Of a DNA stretch of 64,000 bases, positions 38,981 through 46,260 are shown in pieces. The stretch spans positions 62,001-126,000 of the forward strand of contig NZ_BAGL01000050.1 of assembly GCF_000308875.1 (NCBI RefSeq). The letters run 5' to 3'. The DNA comes from Nocardia transvalensis NBRC 15921 (lineage in GTDB: Bacteria; Actinomycetota; Actinomycetes; Mycobacteriales; Mycobacteriaceae). The first letter of the stretch is position 1. Every line of letters starts with the position of its first letter. The translations under genes were made by a program, and so were the position numbers. Under the pieces are notes generated by a model, which saw nothing but the letters and a program-made list of their open reading frames with translations, was not told the origin of the DNA and ran no database searches.

Positions 38981-39022
38981 CATCCTTCCCGTCGATCCAT
39001 GAGTTCCACTAATAGAAGGATG
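38981..39022. promoter_or_regulatory. Inverted repeat in the LysR/MFS divergent promoter
   Basis: CATCCTTC (38981-38988) and GAAGGATG (39015-39022) are perfect complements separated by 26 nt in the 99-nt gap. LysR tetramers bind paired distant half sites, so these could be recognition and activation sites. Assignment is inferred. Confidence 0.45.
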
Positions 39023-39069
39023 AGACCTTCGCCGTTGTTCCGGCCGGTCGCCGCGGGTTGGCTGGTGTT

Positions 39070-40278
39070 ATGACGGAGATCGGGACACTCGGTGCGGAAT
39101 CCGCACCGCCACAACACCTTCCGGCGCGTGGCCGGCTCGCGGCCGGGGCCGTGGCCGTGGGCACGTTCACGGTGGTGACCTCGGAGATGCTGCCGGTCGG
39201 CCTGCTCACCCCGCTGGGCGCCGCACTGGGCGTCTCCGAGGGGCTGGCCGGGCTGGCCCTGACGGTCACCGGACTGCTGGCGGTGACCGCCCCGGTGCTG
39301 ATGGCGGCGCTGGGGCGGGTGGACCGGCGACGGCTGCTGCCGGTGCTGATGCTGGTCGTCGCGGTGGGCAATCTGCTGTGCGCGGTGGCGCCGAGTTTCG
39401 CGGTACTGGTGGCGGGGCGGGTCCTGGTCGGGGCCGGGATGGGCGGGGTGTGGGCGATCTCGGGCAGCCTGGCGGTGCGGCTGGTGCCGCCGCGGTCGGT
39501 GGGGACGGCGACTTCGGTGATCTTCAGCGGTATCGCGATCGCTTCCGTACTGGGCGTTCCGGCCGGGACCTACCTGGGCGCGCTGGCCGGTTGGCGGTCG
39601 GCCTTCGGCGCGGCGGCCGGGCTGGCGGTGCTGGTCGCGGTGGCACTCGCGGCGATCCTGCCCCCGCTGCCACCGGAGCGCGGCGTCGCGTTGTCGGATC
39701 TGCCGCGCCTGCTGGCGAATCCGCGGCTACGGACCGGAATGATCGTGGTGGCGTTGCTCGTCGGCGGCCACTTCGCGGCCTACACCTACCTCCGGCCGGT
39801 GCTCGAGCAGCGGGTTCATGCGAGTGCGGGCACGGTCAGCGCCCTGTTGCTCGGGTACGGAATCGCCGGTGTGGCGGGAACTTTCATCCTCGGCACGATT
39901 GCAGCCCGTGCACCCCGGCGGGCCGTGGTCGCGGTGTGCGCCGGGCTGGCGGCCGCGGTGGGCGTGCTGGCCCTCGTCGGAGGTTCGCCCCTGGCCGCAT
40001 GCCTGCTGCTGGTCGCGTGGGGGCTGTCCTACGGTGGCGTCTCGGTCAGTACTCAGACCTGGACGTCGGCCGCCGCGCCCGGTGCTCGCGAGGCGGCCTC
40101 GGCGATCCTGGTCGCGGTCTTCAATGCCGCCATCGCCTCGGGCGCGCTGTTCGGTGGGCGCGCGGTCGACGGGTACGGCCCGACCGCGGCCCTCTGGCTG
40201 GGGACCGGGCTCGTAGTCCTGGCGGGATTCGCCGCCGCGGTGGGCAGTGCGCCGCACAGCAACCATCCCGACCAGTGA
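39070..40278 (+). CDS. MFS exporter, DHA1 (AraJ/NepI-like) family
   Basis: A 402-residue, 12-helix transporter. The start region VAVGTFTVVTSEMLPVGLLTPLGAALGVSEG is characteristic of the AraJ/SotB/NepI branch that exports sugars, nucleosides or drugs. The loop 2-3 motif appears as GRVDRRRLLPV, and motif C as GVPAGTYLGALAGWRSAF. The ATG at 39070 is preferred over the TTG four codons upstream. It is divergent from the LysR regulator. Proximity to the streptogramin lyase suggests a role in antibiotic tolerance (inference). Confidence 0.88.
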   Translation: MTEIGTLGAESAPPQHLPARGRLAAGAVAVGTFTVVTSEMLPVGLLTPLGAALGVSEGLAGLALTVTGLLAVTAPVLMAALGRVDRRRLLPVLMLVVAVGNLLCAVAPSFAVLVAGRVLVGAGMGGVWAISGSLAVRLVPPRSVGTATSVIFSGIAIASVLGVPAGTYLGALAGWRSAFGAAAGLAVLVAVALAAILPPLPPERGVALSDLPRLLANPRLRTGMIVVALLVGGHFAAYTYLRPVLEQRVHASAGTVSALLLGYGIAGVAGTFILGTIAARAPRRAVVAVCAGLAAAVGVLALVGGSPLAACLLLVAWGLSYGGVSVSTQTWTSAAAPGAREAASAILVAVFNAAIASGALFGGRAVDGYGPTAALWLGTGLVVLAGFAAAVGSAPHSNHPDQ

Positions 40279-40346
40279 GGCCAGTGCCTGGAGAAGGCAT
40301 AATCGCTGGGCCGTTGCTCCGCAGCAGCGGTCGGAAAGGACTTGGT

Positions 40347-41243
40347 GTGTCACGCGATTCGGTCGAGGTCGTCGAAGAGTATCCGGTGTGTGGCGCCGAC
40401 GAAGGCCCGTACTCGATTGCCACGGGACCCGATGGCGCGCTGTGGTTCACGCTGGTTCACAGTGGCCGGATCGGGCGGCTGGTCCCCGGCGGGCAGCCCA
40501 CGTTCTACCAGCTCGATCCGGAGTGCGGTCCGACGATTCTCACCGCCGGTCCCGATGAGGCGCTGTGGTTCACCGAACACCGGGCGCATCGCATCGGCCG
40601 GGTGGGCAGGGACGGATCAGCGGCGAGTTTCGCGCTGCCCACCGCGGAGTGCGGGCCGTTCGGCATCGCGGCAGGCTCCGATGGCGCGTTGTGGTTCACC
40701 GAGACCGACGCCGGGCGGATCGGGCGGATCACTCCGCAGGGGGAGGTGACGGAGTTCCCGCTGCCGGATCCGGGAGCGTATCCCGCCGCGATCACCGACG
40801 GCGCCGACGGCGCACTGTGGTTCACCCTCAACGCCGGTAACGCGATCGGCCGTCTCTCCGTGGACGCGGATATCTCGCTCTACCCGCTGCCCACCGAGGC
40901 CGCGGGCCCGGTCGGCATCACCGCCGGTCCGGACGGGGCCGTCTGGTTCGTCGAGATCGGCGCCGGGCAGATCGGCCGCATCGATACCGGCGGCGTGATC
41001 ACCGAATTCCCGCTGCCCGACCGCCGCGCCCGGCCACATGCGGTCACCGCCGGAAACGACGGCGCGCTCTGGTTCACCGAGTGGGGCGCCAACCGCCTCG
41101 GTCGCATCACCGTCGACGGTGTCGTCACCGGGTACGAGCTGCCGACCGCGGAGTCGGAACCGCACGGCCTCACTGTGGGACCGGACGGTGCGGTGTGGGC
41201 GGCGCTGGAGATCGGCGCGCTCGCCCGCCTCGTGATCGGCTAG
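40347..41243 (+). CDS. vgb: Virginiamycin B lyase-type beta-propeller (streptogramin B lyase)
   Basis: A 298-residue seven-bladed propeller. The blade motif GPDGALWFTE recurs about every 42 residues. Vgb enzymes open the ring of streptogramin B antibiotics by an elimination reaction that needs a His and a Glu 14 residues apart; here H231 in RPHAVTAG and E245 in WFTEWGANRLGRI have exactly that spacing and context. GTG start at 40347 follows GGAAAGGA. It begins 68 nt after the MFS exporter and shares a stop-codon overlap with the convergent regulator gene. Enzyme activity is likely but unproven. Confidence 0.83.
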   Translation: MSRDSVEVVEEYPVCGADEGPYSIATGPDGALWFTLVHSGRIGRLVPGGQPTFYQLDPECGPTILTAGPDEALWFTEHRAHRIGRVGRDGSAASFALPTAECGPFGIAAGSDGALWFTETDAGRIGRITPQGEVTEFPLPDPGAYPAAITDGADGALWFTLNAGNAIGRLSVDADISLYPLPTEAAGPVGITAGPDGAVWFVEIGAGQIGRIDTGGVITEFPLPDRRARPHAVTAGNDGALWFTEWGANRLGRITVDGVVTGYELPTAESEPHGLTVGPDGAVWAALEIGALARLVIG

Positions 41244-41659
41244 GCCGCAGAGCGGTTGTGCAGGAGGGTGGTGACGGCCTCGGTGAGCTGGAAGGGGTCG
41301 ATCGGGTGGGAGATCGAGCCGTCGGCGCGGGACCAGTTGGCGAGCCAGGCGTCGTCGGGGCGGCCGGTGATCACCAGGATGGGCGGGCAGGTGTCGAGTT
41401 CGTCGCGCAGTTGCTTGGCGACGCCGAGACCGCCGGTGGGGGCCGATTCGCCGTCGAGGATCGCCAGGTCGATACCGCCGGCGTCCATCTGCTCGACGAC
41501 CACGGGCGCGGTGGCGACCTCGAGGTATTCGAACGGCGGCAGGTCGGGGCGGGGCTGCTTGCCCAGCGCCGTCATCACCTGGCTGCGGGTGTCGGATTCA
41601 CTCGAGTACACGAGAACCCGCACCACGGCGGGACGGTTCGCTTCGGCCACGTTCCGCAT
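41240..41659 (-). CDS. Atypical response regulator, Rv3143-like
   Basis: A 139-residue receiver domain with no output domain. The phosphoacceptor Asp is in IDLAILDGESAPTGG and the Thr in PILVITGRPDD. The usual Lys before Pro near beta-5 is replaced by His (SISHPIDPFQL), which would weaken the phosphorylation switch. In Mycobacterium tuberculosis the stand-alone regulator Rv3143 lies just upstream of nuoA and is reported to interact with complex I; this gene has the same orientation relative to nuo, though 3.5 kb of other genes intervene. Orthology is inferred from length and synteny. Confidence 0.78.
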   Translation of the reverse strand: MRNVAEANRPAVVRVLVYSSESDTRSQVMTALGKQPRPDLPPFEYLEVATAPVVVEQMDAGGIDLAILDGESAPTGGLGVAKQLRDELDTCPPILVITGRPDDAWLANWSRADGSISHPIDPFQLTEAVTTLLHNRSAA

Positions 41660-41831
41660 GCTACGTCCGCGGGGGCCCTCGCCGCGGCAGGTTCGGCGAC
41701 AGCGGTGGGTCGCCCGGTGTGGGACATGACCGTGCGGTTGATCGTCCCGCGCGGAATCTTTGCTGGTCACGGCGGAGGAAACGCGAGATCCTGGTAGACG
41801 ACCGAGGGCAAGGGACGGCGGTGGATATCCG

Positions 41832-42260
41832 ATGCGAATTTCCGAGATCCTGCGCAGGAAGGGCGCCGAGGTGGTGACGATCGCCCCGGACGCGGCGGTC
41901 CGCGAGCTGCTGGGGGTGCTGGCCGAGCGCAATGTGGGCGCGGTGGTGGTGTCGGCGGACGGTCTGGCGCTCGACGGCATCGTCTCCGAGCGGGACGTCG
42001 TGCGGCGGTTGCACACCGAGGGCGCGGCGCTGCTCGACCAGCCGGTCGCCGCGATCATGACCGCGGTGGTGCACACCTGCTCACCCGACGACCGGGTGGA
42101 GAGCCTGCGGACGACGATGACCGAGCACCGCATCCGGCATCTGCCCGTGCTGCGGGCGGGCCGGATGGTCGGCATCGTGAGCATCGGTGACGTGGTGAAG
42201 AGCGCCATCTCCGAATTGCAGACCGAGCGCGAGCACCTCGAGCAGTATCTGCTCGGCTGA
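41832..42260 (+). CDS. CBS-domain pair protein
   Basis: A 142-residue protein made of two CBS motifs: residues ~5-60 (VVTIAPDAAVRELLGVLAER, then GIVSERDVVRRL) and ~75-130 (VVHTCSPDDRVESLRTTM, then GIVSIGDVVKSAISE). CBS pairs bind adenosyl ligands such as AMP or NADH and act as energy sensors. Stand-alone copies of this kind are common near stress and respiratory genes in actinobacteria. ATG at 41832 is at the domain start. It is divergent from the Rv3143-like gene. No catalytic domain is attached. Confidence 0.9.
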   Translation: MRISEILRRKGAEVVTIAPDAAVRELLGVLAERNVGAVVVSADGLALDGIVSERDVVRRLHTEGAALLDQPVAAIMTAVVHTCSPDDRVESLRTTMTEHRIRHLPVLRAGRMVGIVSIGDVVKSAISELQTEREHLEQYLLG

Positions 42261-42264
42261 GCGG

Positions 42265-42618
42265 TTACAGCCTGCGCCGGTAGAAGTTCCAGTCGCGGGC
42301 GCGGTAGCGCGCGCGTTGCGGCGGCAGCCCGAACAGGTCCTCGATCCTGATGACGGGCTCGTCCTCGGCGCGGTCCGGATCCCTCGGCGCCGGGCGGGCG
42401 GTATCGGCCCCGGTGCGCGCCGCGGCCGTGTGGACCGCGGTGGTGGCGTCCGAGCACAGCAGCGCGAGCCGCGCTCGATCCTCGCCGGTGTACGCGCCGA
42501 CGCCGAATTCGCGGATCAGTCGCTCGAGCCGCGTGGCCAGTGCGTCGGCCTGCGCGGCGGTGTCACAGGCGCCCGCGGTGGTGATCACGTCATGTAAACG
42601 CGCTGCAAGAGTTGGCAT
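42265..42618 (-). CDS. Hypothetical 117-residue protein
   Basis: Not recognised. The sequence is Ala-rich and helical in its first two thirds (ADALATRLERLIREFGVGAY and ARLALLCSDATTAVHTAAAR), then has an acidic linker and a basic tail (RYRARDWNFYRRRL). No signal peptide or membrane segment. It converges on the CBS gene with 4 nt between stops. The ATG start gives a compact protein of normal codon usage, so it is probably real. Confidence 0.6.
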   Translation of the reverse strand: MPTLAARLHDVITTAGACDTAAQADALATRLERLIREFGVGAYTGEDRARLALLCSDATTAVHTAAARTGADTARPAPRDPDRAEDEPVIRIEDLFGLPPQRARYRARDWNFYRRRL

Positions 42619-42699
42619 CCGGGTATCCCCTCCCCAGCCGTCGGCCCCGAATAAAGGATAGCGGCACCGAACGACGGGAGGCGAACACGCGGCGGAGCC

Positions 42700-42804
42700 T
42701 CAGGCCAGGCCCCAGGCCTGCAGCAGGTACGTGACATTGGCGGCCAGCGAGGTCACGGTGTTGGCCAGGTTGAGCGCGGACGAACCGAGGTCGATGATCG
42801 GCAT
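42700..42804 (-). CDS. 34-residue hydrophobic amphipathic peptide (unannotated small ORF)
   Basis: A small frame opens with ATG at 42804, preceded by GGAGAG at 6-nt spacing, and ends with TGA at 42700. The peptide starts MPIIDLGSSALNLANTVTSL and ends TYLLQAWGLA. It has no Lys or Arg, one Asp, and looks like a single amphipathic helix. It has no cleavable signal. Its style recalls the tiny alpha-helical porin peptides (PorA/PorH) of Corynebacterium and other leaderless mycomembrane peptides, but I see no direct sequence match. The good ribosome site and the absence of a competing gene support translation. Confidence 0.55.
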   Translation of the reverse strand: MPIIDLGSSALNLANTVTSLAANVTYLLQAWGLA

Positions 42805-43088
42805 GGAAAACTCTCCGTTCTGGGAATATCAGCGAATTCACGGTAGGTCGCGCGGCAATCGACCGGCAAACCTCACTGGAGGAGCGGTCGGCTGCGCCAT
42901 CCGGCCGCCCGGCCGTCCGGTCGCGGTCCGCCGCAACCGGTTTCGTTTATCGCGCCGAACCGCGGGCAATCACTTCCGGAAGGAAATGATGGCGCATCTC
43001 ACGGTTCGGCGGCACTGTGGCCGGGATCACCGACGGCCGACGGTCCGGCGCGCGCCGGGGCGGCGTGGGTGATCGTGAGGGGACTGGC

Positions 43089-43793
43089 GTGCCACGGTTC
43101 GAGTACCTGACCGAGCGATTCCTGACGGCGGCGCGGGCCGGCGGGGGCGGCGTCGCCGGGGCGTGCGCGGCGTCGGTGCGGGTGCTGCCGGTGCAGCGGG
43201 CCGCGATCGTCATCGACGAGCACCACGCGGGGATGCAGCCGTGGTGGAGCAGCGACGAGGTGGCCGCGGGCGTCGAATCGGTGCAGGCGACCGTCGGCGA
43301 GGGCCCGGCGGTGGAGGCGGCGGCGACGGGCGAGCCGGTCGGGGTGGCCGATCTGGCGGGCGGCTGCGAACGCTGGCCGGGATTCGCCGAAGCGCTGGCG
43401 TGGACCGGTATTTCGGGCGCGATGATCGCGATGCCGTTGCGGCTGGGCGAGATCCGGTTCGGCGCCCTGGACCTCTATCGCGACATCCCGGGCCGCCTCG
43501 ACGCGCGGATGATGTCGGCGGGCCTGCACGTGGCGGATCTGATCACCACGCAGCTGGTGGTGGCGCGGGCGGCGGGACTGCCGGGCGGCGCGCCCGCCGA
43601 CGCGCCGTGGCTCGAGCAGCCGCTGTCGAGCCGCGCCATCCATCAGGCGGCGGGCATGGTGGTGGCGCAGGCGGGCGTGCGGGTGCCCGACGCCTACGCG
43701 CGGTTGCGCGCCTACGCGTTCGGGCACGCGCTGTCGCTGTCGGAGGTGGCCGCGGCGGTGGTGGCGCGGCGCGTCCGCTTCGACCGCGACTGA
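43089..43793 (+). CDS. GAF-ANTAR regulator (first of two)
   Basis: A 234-residue protein. Residues ~10-160 form a GAF-type sensor (SVRVLPVQRAAIVIDEHHAG, then ISGAMIAMPLRLGEIRFGALDLY). Residues ~175-230 are an ANTAR domain (AIHQAAGMVVAQAGVRVPDA, YARLRAYAFGHALSLSEVA), which binds RNA hairpins and prevents transcription termination. GTG at 43089 has GAGGGG 8 nt upstream; a longer GTG start at 43017 gives an Arg-rich extension and is rejected. A paralogue follows 169 nt later. Ligand and RNA targets unknown. Confidence 0.88.
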   Translation: MPRFEYLTERFLTAARAGGGGVAGACAASVRVLPVQRAAIVIDEHHAGMQPWWSSDEVAAGVESVQATVGEGPAVEAAATGEPVGVADLAGGCERWPGFAEALAWTGISGAMIAMPLRLGEIRFGALDLYRDIPGRLDARMMSAGLHVADLITTQLVVARAAGLPGGAPADAPWLEQPLSSRAIHQAAGMVVAQAGVRVPDAYARLRAYAFGHALSLSEVAAAVVARRVRFDRD

Positions 43794-43962
43794 CGGGCGA
43801 TCGCGCCGCGACCGTCACCGGCGCCGCAACCCCGCGAATTATCCACGGAATACGGGTAATTCGCCGACCGGCGGGGTCGTACCATCGATAGGTCCGGCTG
43901 ACGCGAGATCCGACCGACCTGGCGGGCACCACCGGTGTCCCGGCCGCGGGGGTGATGCAGGG

Positions 43963-44664
43963 ATGTCTGACGGCGACACGCTGGTACCGGCGCTGGCGCG
44001 ATTGGTGCTGCGCTTACCCGCCGCTCCCGACCGGTCGGACGCTTTGTCGGAGCTGATCCACACCGCCACCGATGTGCTGCCGGTGTCCGGCGCCGCGGTG
44101 ACACTGCTCGAGGACGACCGCTACGAGGTCGCGGGCGCGGTGCCCGAGGAGTTGGCCGAGGTCGAGGTGGTGCAGCAGGTCGCCGCGCGCGGCCCGCTCG
44201 TGGACGCGCTGCGCGGCGGGGAGCCCGTCGCCGTGACCGACGCGCGCCGCTGCGGCGACCGCTGGCCCGAATACAGCAGCGCCGCCGCACATTACGGCGT
44301 GCCGGCGGTGGCGGCGATGCCGCTGCGACTCGGCGAGGCCCGGCTGGGTGTGCTGAGCCTGTACGCGGCCGCGCCGCACGACTGGACGCCGCAGGATCTG
44401 TCGCTGGGGGCCCTGCTGGCCGGTCTGACCGCGGGGCATCTGCTGACCGCGGACCGGTTGCGCCGCCAGCAGCGGCTGACCGACCAGCTACAGCACGCGC
44501 TCAGCGCGCGGATCCTCGTGGAACAGGCCAAGGGGGTCATCGCGGGTGCCCGCCACATCGCGCCCGAGGCGGCCTACGAGCTGATCCGCGCGCACGCGCG
44601 CCGCAACCGGGTGCGCGTGCACGAGGTGGCGCGCGCCATCGTCGAACTGGGGCTGCGGCTGTGA
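43963..44664 (+). CDS. GAF-ANTAR regulator (second of two)
   Basis: A 233-residue paralogue of the preceding gene. The GAF part contains VLPVSGAAVTLLEDDRYEVAG and VPAVAAMPLRLGEARLGVLSLY. The ANTAR part contains LQHALSARILVEQAKGVIAG, YELIRAHARRNRVRVHEVAR. The ANTAR match is closer to consensus than in the first copy (RILVEQAKGVIAG against RAIHQAAGMVVAQ). ATG start at 43963. It lies directly before an ECF sigma gene on the same strand. The pair may have split sensing tasks after duplication (inference). Confidence 0.9.
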   Translation: MSDGDTLVPALARLVLRLPAAPDRSDALSELIHTATDVLPVSGAAVTLLEDDRYEVAGAVPEELAEVEVVQQVAARGPLVDALRGGEPVAVTDARRCGDRWPEYSSAAAHYGVPAVAAMPLRLGEARLGVLSLYAAAPHDWTPQDLSLGALLAGLTAGHLLTADRLRRQQRLTDQLQHALSARILVEQAKGVIAGARHIAPEAAYELIRAHARRNRVRVHEVARAIVELGLRL

Positions 44665-44775
44665 GGCGCGCACCGGTAGACTGAATCTCCGGATCCCCAA
44701 TCCCTTGCCCCCGGAGGGGATCTCACTCCGGCATACGTCCTTGAACCCGACGGTCGGCTCCGACACCTTCTCTCC

Positions 44776-45423
44776 GTGGGGGCACTCGTGGCCGTTCTCC
44801 TTCCCGCCCGTCCCGCCCGGCGGTCTCCGATCACGCATCCGCCGGAATCCTGTTCCGCGCGAGCGGCCGCCGCCGACCTCGACGCCGAACTCGTCCGCCG
44901 CGTGGGTCACGGCGACCGGGAGGCATTCGCGCAGCTCTACCAGCGGACCCGGCCCATGGTGTTCCGGCGGGTGCTGGCCGTCGTCCGCGATCCGGGCTAC
45001 GCCGAGGAGACCTGCCAGGACGTCTACATCCAGGTGTGGCGCAGCGCCGCGGGATTCGACCAGCGGCGCGGTTCGGCGGCGACCTGGCTGCGGACGCTCG
45101 CGCACCGGCAGGCGGTGGACCGGGTCCGCCACGAACGCGCCTGTTCCGATCACGATCACGCCTGGGGCGTCAACGACTACCGGCCGCCGATCGATTCGGT
45201 GGTGGAGGAGGCGCTGCGCAGGCTCGAATTGCGGTGTGTGCGAGACGGTCTCGAATCGCTGACCCCGTTGCAGCGGGAGGCGCTGGTGCTCGCCTACTAC
45301 GCGGGTTTCAGCTATCCGCAGGTGGCCGCGCGGCTGGGCGTGCAGGTGTCGACGGTGAAATCGCGGATCCGCGCCGCGCTGGCCCGGATGGAAACGGTAC
45401 TGTCGGAAATTACGGTCCGATAG
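44776..45423 (+). CDS. ECF RNA polymerase sigma factor, SigK-like
   Basis: A 215-residue sigma-70 family protein. Region 2 is clear (EAFAQLYQRTRPMVFRRVLAV, then DVYIQVWRSAAGFDQRRGSA and TWLRTLAHRQAVDRVR), and region 4 follows (LTPLQREALVLAYYAGFSYP, LGVQVSTVKSRIRAALARM). Overall it resembles mycobacterial SigK. SigK is normally held by the adjacent anti-sigma RskA, but no anti-sigma gene lies beside it. GTG at 44776 is the longest sensible start; GTG at 44788 is equally possible. Confidence 0.88.
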   Translation: MGALVAVLLPARPARRSPITHPPESCSARAAAADLDAELVRRVGHGDREAFAQLYQRTRPMVFRRVLAVVRDPGYAEETCQDVYIQVWRSAAGFDQRRGSAATWLRTLAHRQAVDRVRHERACSDHDHAWGVNDYRPPIDSVVEEALRRLELRCVRDGLESLTPLQREALVLAYYAGFSYPQVAARLGVQVSTVKSRIRAALARMETVLSEITVR

Positions 45424-45864
45424 CCGGCGCGATGGCCGGGATATCGGATTTTCATCATGTTGTAACAGCGAAAACCACTGCCGGACGGAATTTTCCGGCG
45501 CACAATTTCGGGGAGTGGATCCTCCGGTCCCGGCAGCTCGCGGTCGACAGCACCGCTGATCGGGTGGGGTCCGGGACGTGCTACGGCCCTCGGACCTCAC
45601 CGCCCGGCGACCACCGTTCCCTATTCGCAATCGCGGTATCGCGAATAGCTCTCGACGGCGGTGTGGCGCCGAATTTCCGGACATCGACCGGAATCGGCCG
45701 CATATCGATCGAATTCCGGCGGCGCCGGCCGAAATCTATCGTGCGCACGGCGACGGGGTGTCGTATCCGCCCCCGCGCGCGACGGCGGCGGGCCGGGCGT
45801 ACTACTGTGCGTGGCGCAGCTCGAGGGCCGGGCGAGGCCGGTCCGTGGATGTAGAGGAAAATGT
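45424..45864. other. 441-nt non-coding region with a palindrome
   Basis: No convincing gene. The first ~100 nt after the sigma gene are AT-richer than average. At 45621-45648 CTATTCGC and GCGAATAG form a perfect 8-bp dyad around 12 nt, itself containing TCGC...GCGA. The region ends in the promoter and GAGGAAA ribosome site of the PASTA-like gene. Confidence 0.5.
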
Positions 45865-46260
45865 ATGCGCCGCATCGCGGTATCCGTCGTCACTGTGGCC
45901 GTCGCACTCGCGTGCGGGGCGTGCGGATCGTCCGGGGACGGGCAGAGCACAGCCGAGTCGAAGCCGACCTCCGCCGCGCCCGGCGGTTCGGGATCGGCGG
46001 GGCCCGCGGCCGCCTCCTGCGACAAGCAGACCTGGCCGCAGCCGCTACCGGACTTCCGCGGTAAGCCGCTGGCCGAGACCGTGGTGGGACCGGGCCTGTG
46101 CTTCGCGATCGGCTCGATCACCGCCACCGACGGGCGGGACGTGATGAACGACATGGCCAGTCACACCACCGCGTGGACGATCTCCGAGCAGACTCCCGCG
46201 GCGGGTACGCAGGTCACCGCCGACACCCCGGTCACGCTGACGGTGGCTGCGGCGCAGTAG
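45865..46260 (+). CDS. Secreted or lipid-anchored PASTA-like protein
   Basis: A 131-residue protein. Its N-terminus RRIAVSVVTVAVALACGACG is a signal peptide with a Cys at a lipobox-like position (ALAC), so it may be a lipoprotein. After a Ser/Gly/Pro linker, residues ~55-131 resemble one PASTA module (LPDFRGKPLAETVVGPGLCF, then SEQTPAAGTQVTADTPVTLTV), with two extra Cys that could form a disulfide. PASTA modules bind peptidoglycan or beta-lactams. It overlaps the convergent sensor kinase by 29 bp at their 3' ends. Confidence 0.75.
   Translation: MRRIAVSVVTVAVALACGACGSSGDGQSTAESKPTSAAPGGSGSAGPAAASCDKQTWPQPLPDFRGKPLAETVVGPGLCFAIGSITATDGRDVMNDMASHTTAWTISEQTPAAGTQVTADTPVTLTVAAAQ

Noticed and set aside
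39378..40346. Upstream extension of the streptogramin lyase frame
   Set aside because: It is the +2 shadow of the MFS exporter; the propeller begins after the GTG at 40347, which has its own ribosome site.
45432..45864. Open plus-strand frame after the sigma factor
   Set aside because: It continues a shadow frame of the sigma gene and becomes Arg-rich low-complexity sequence; no anti-sigma features such as a membrane helix or zinc motif.
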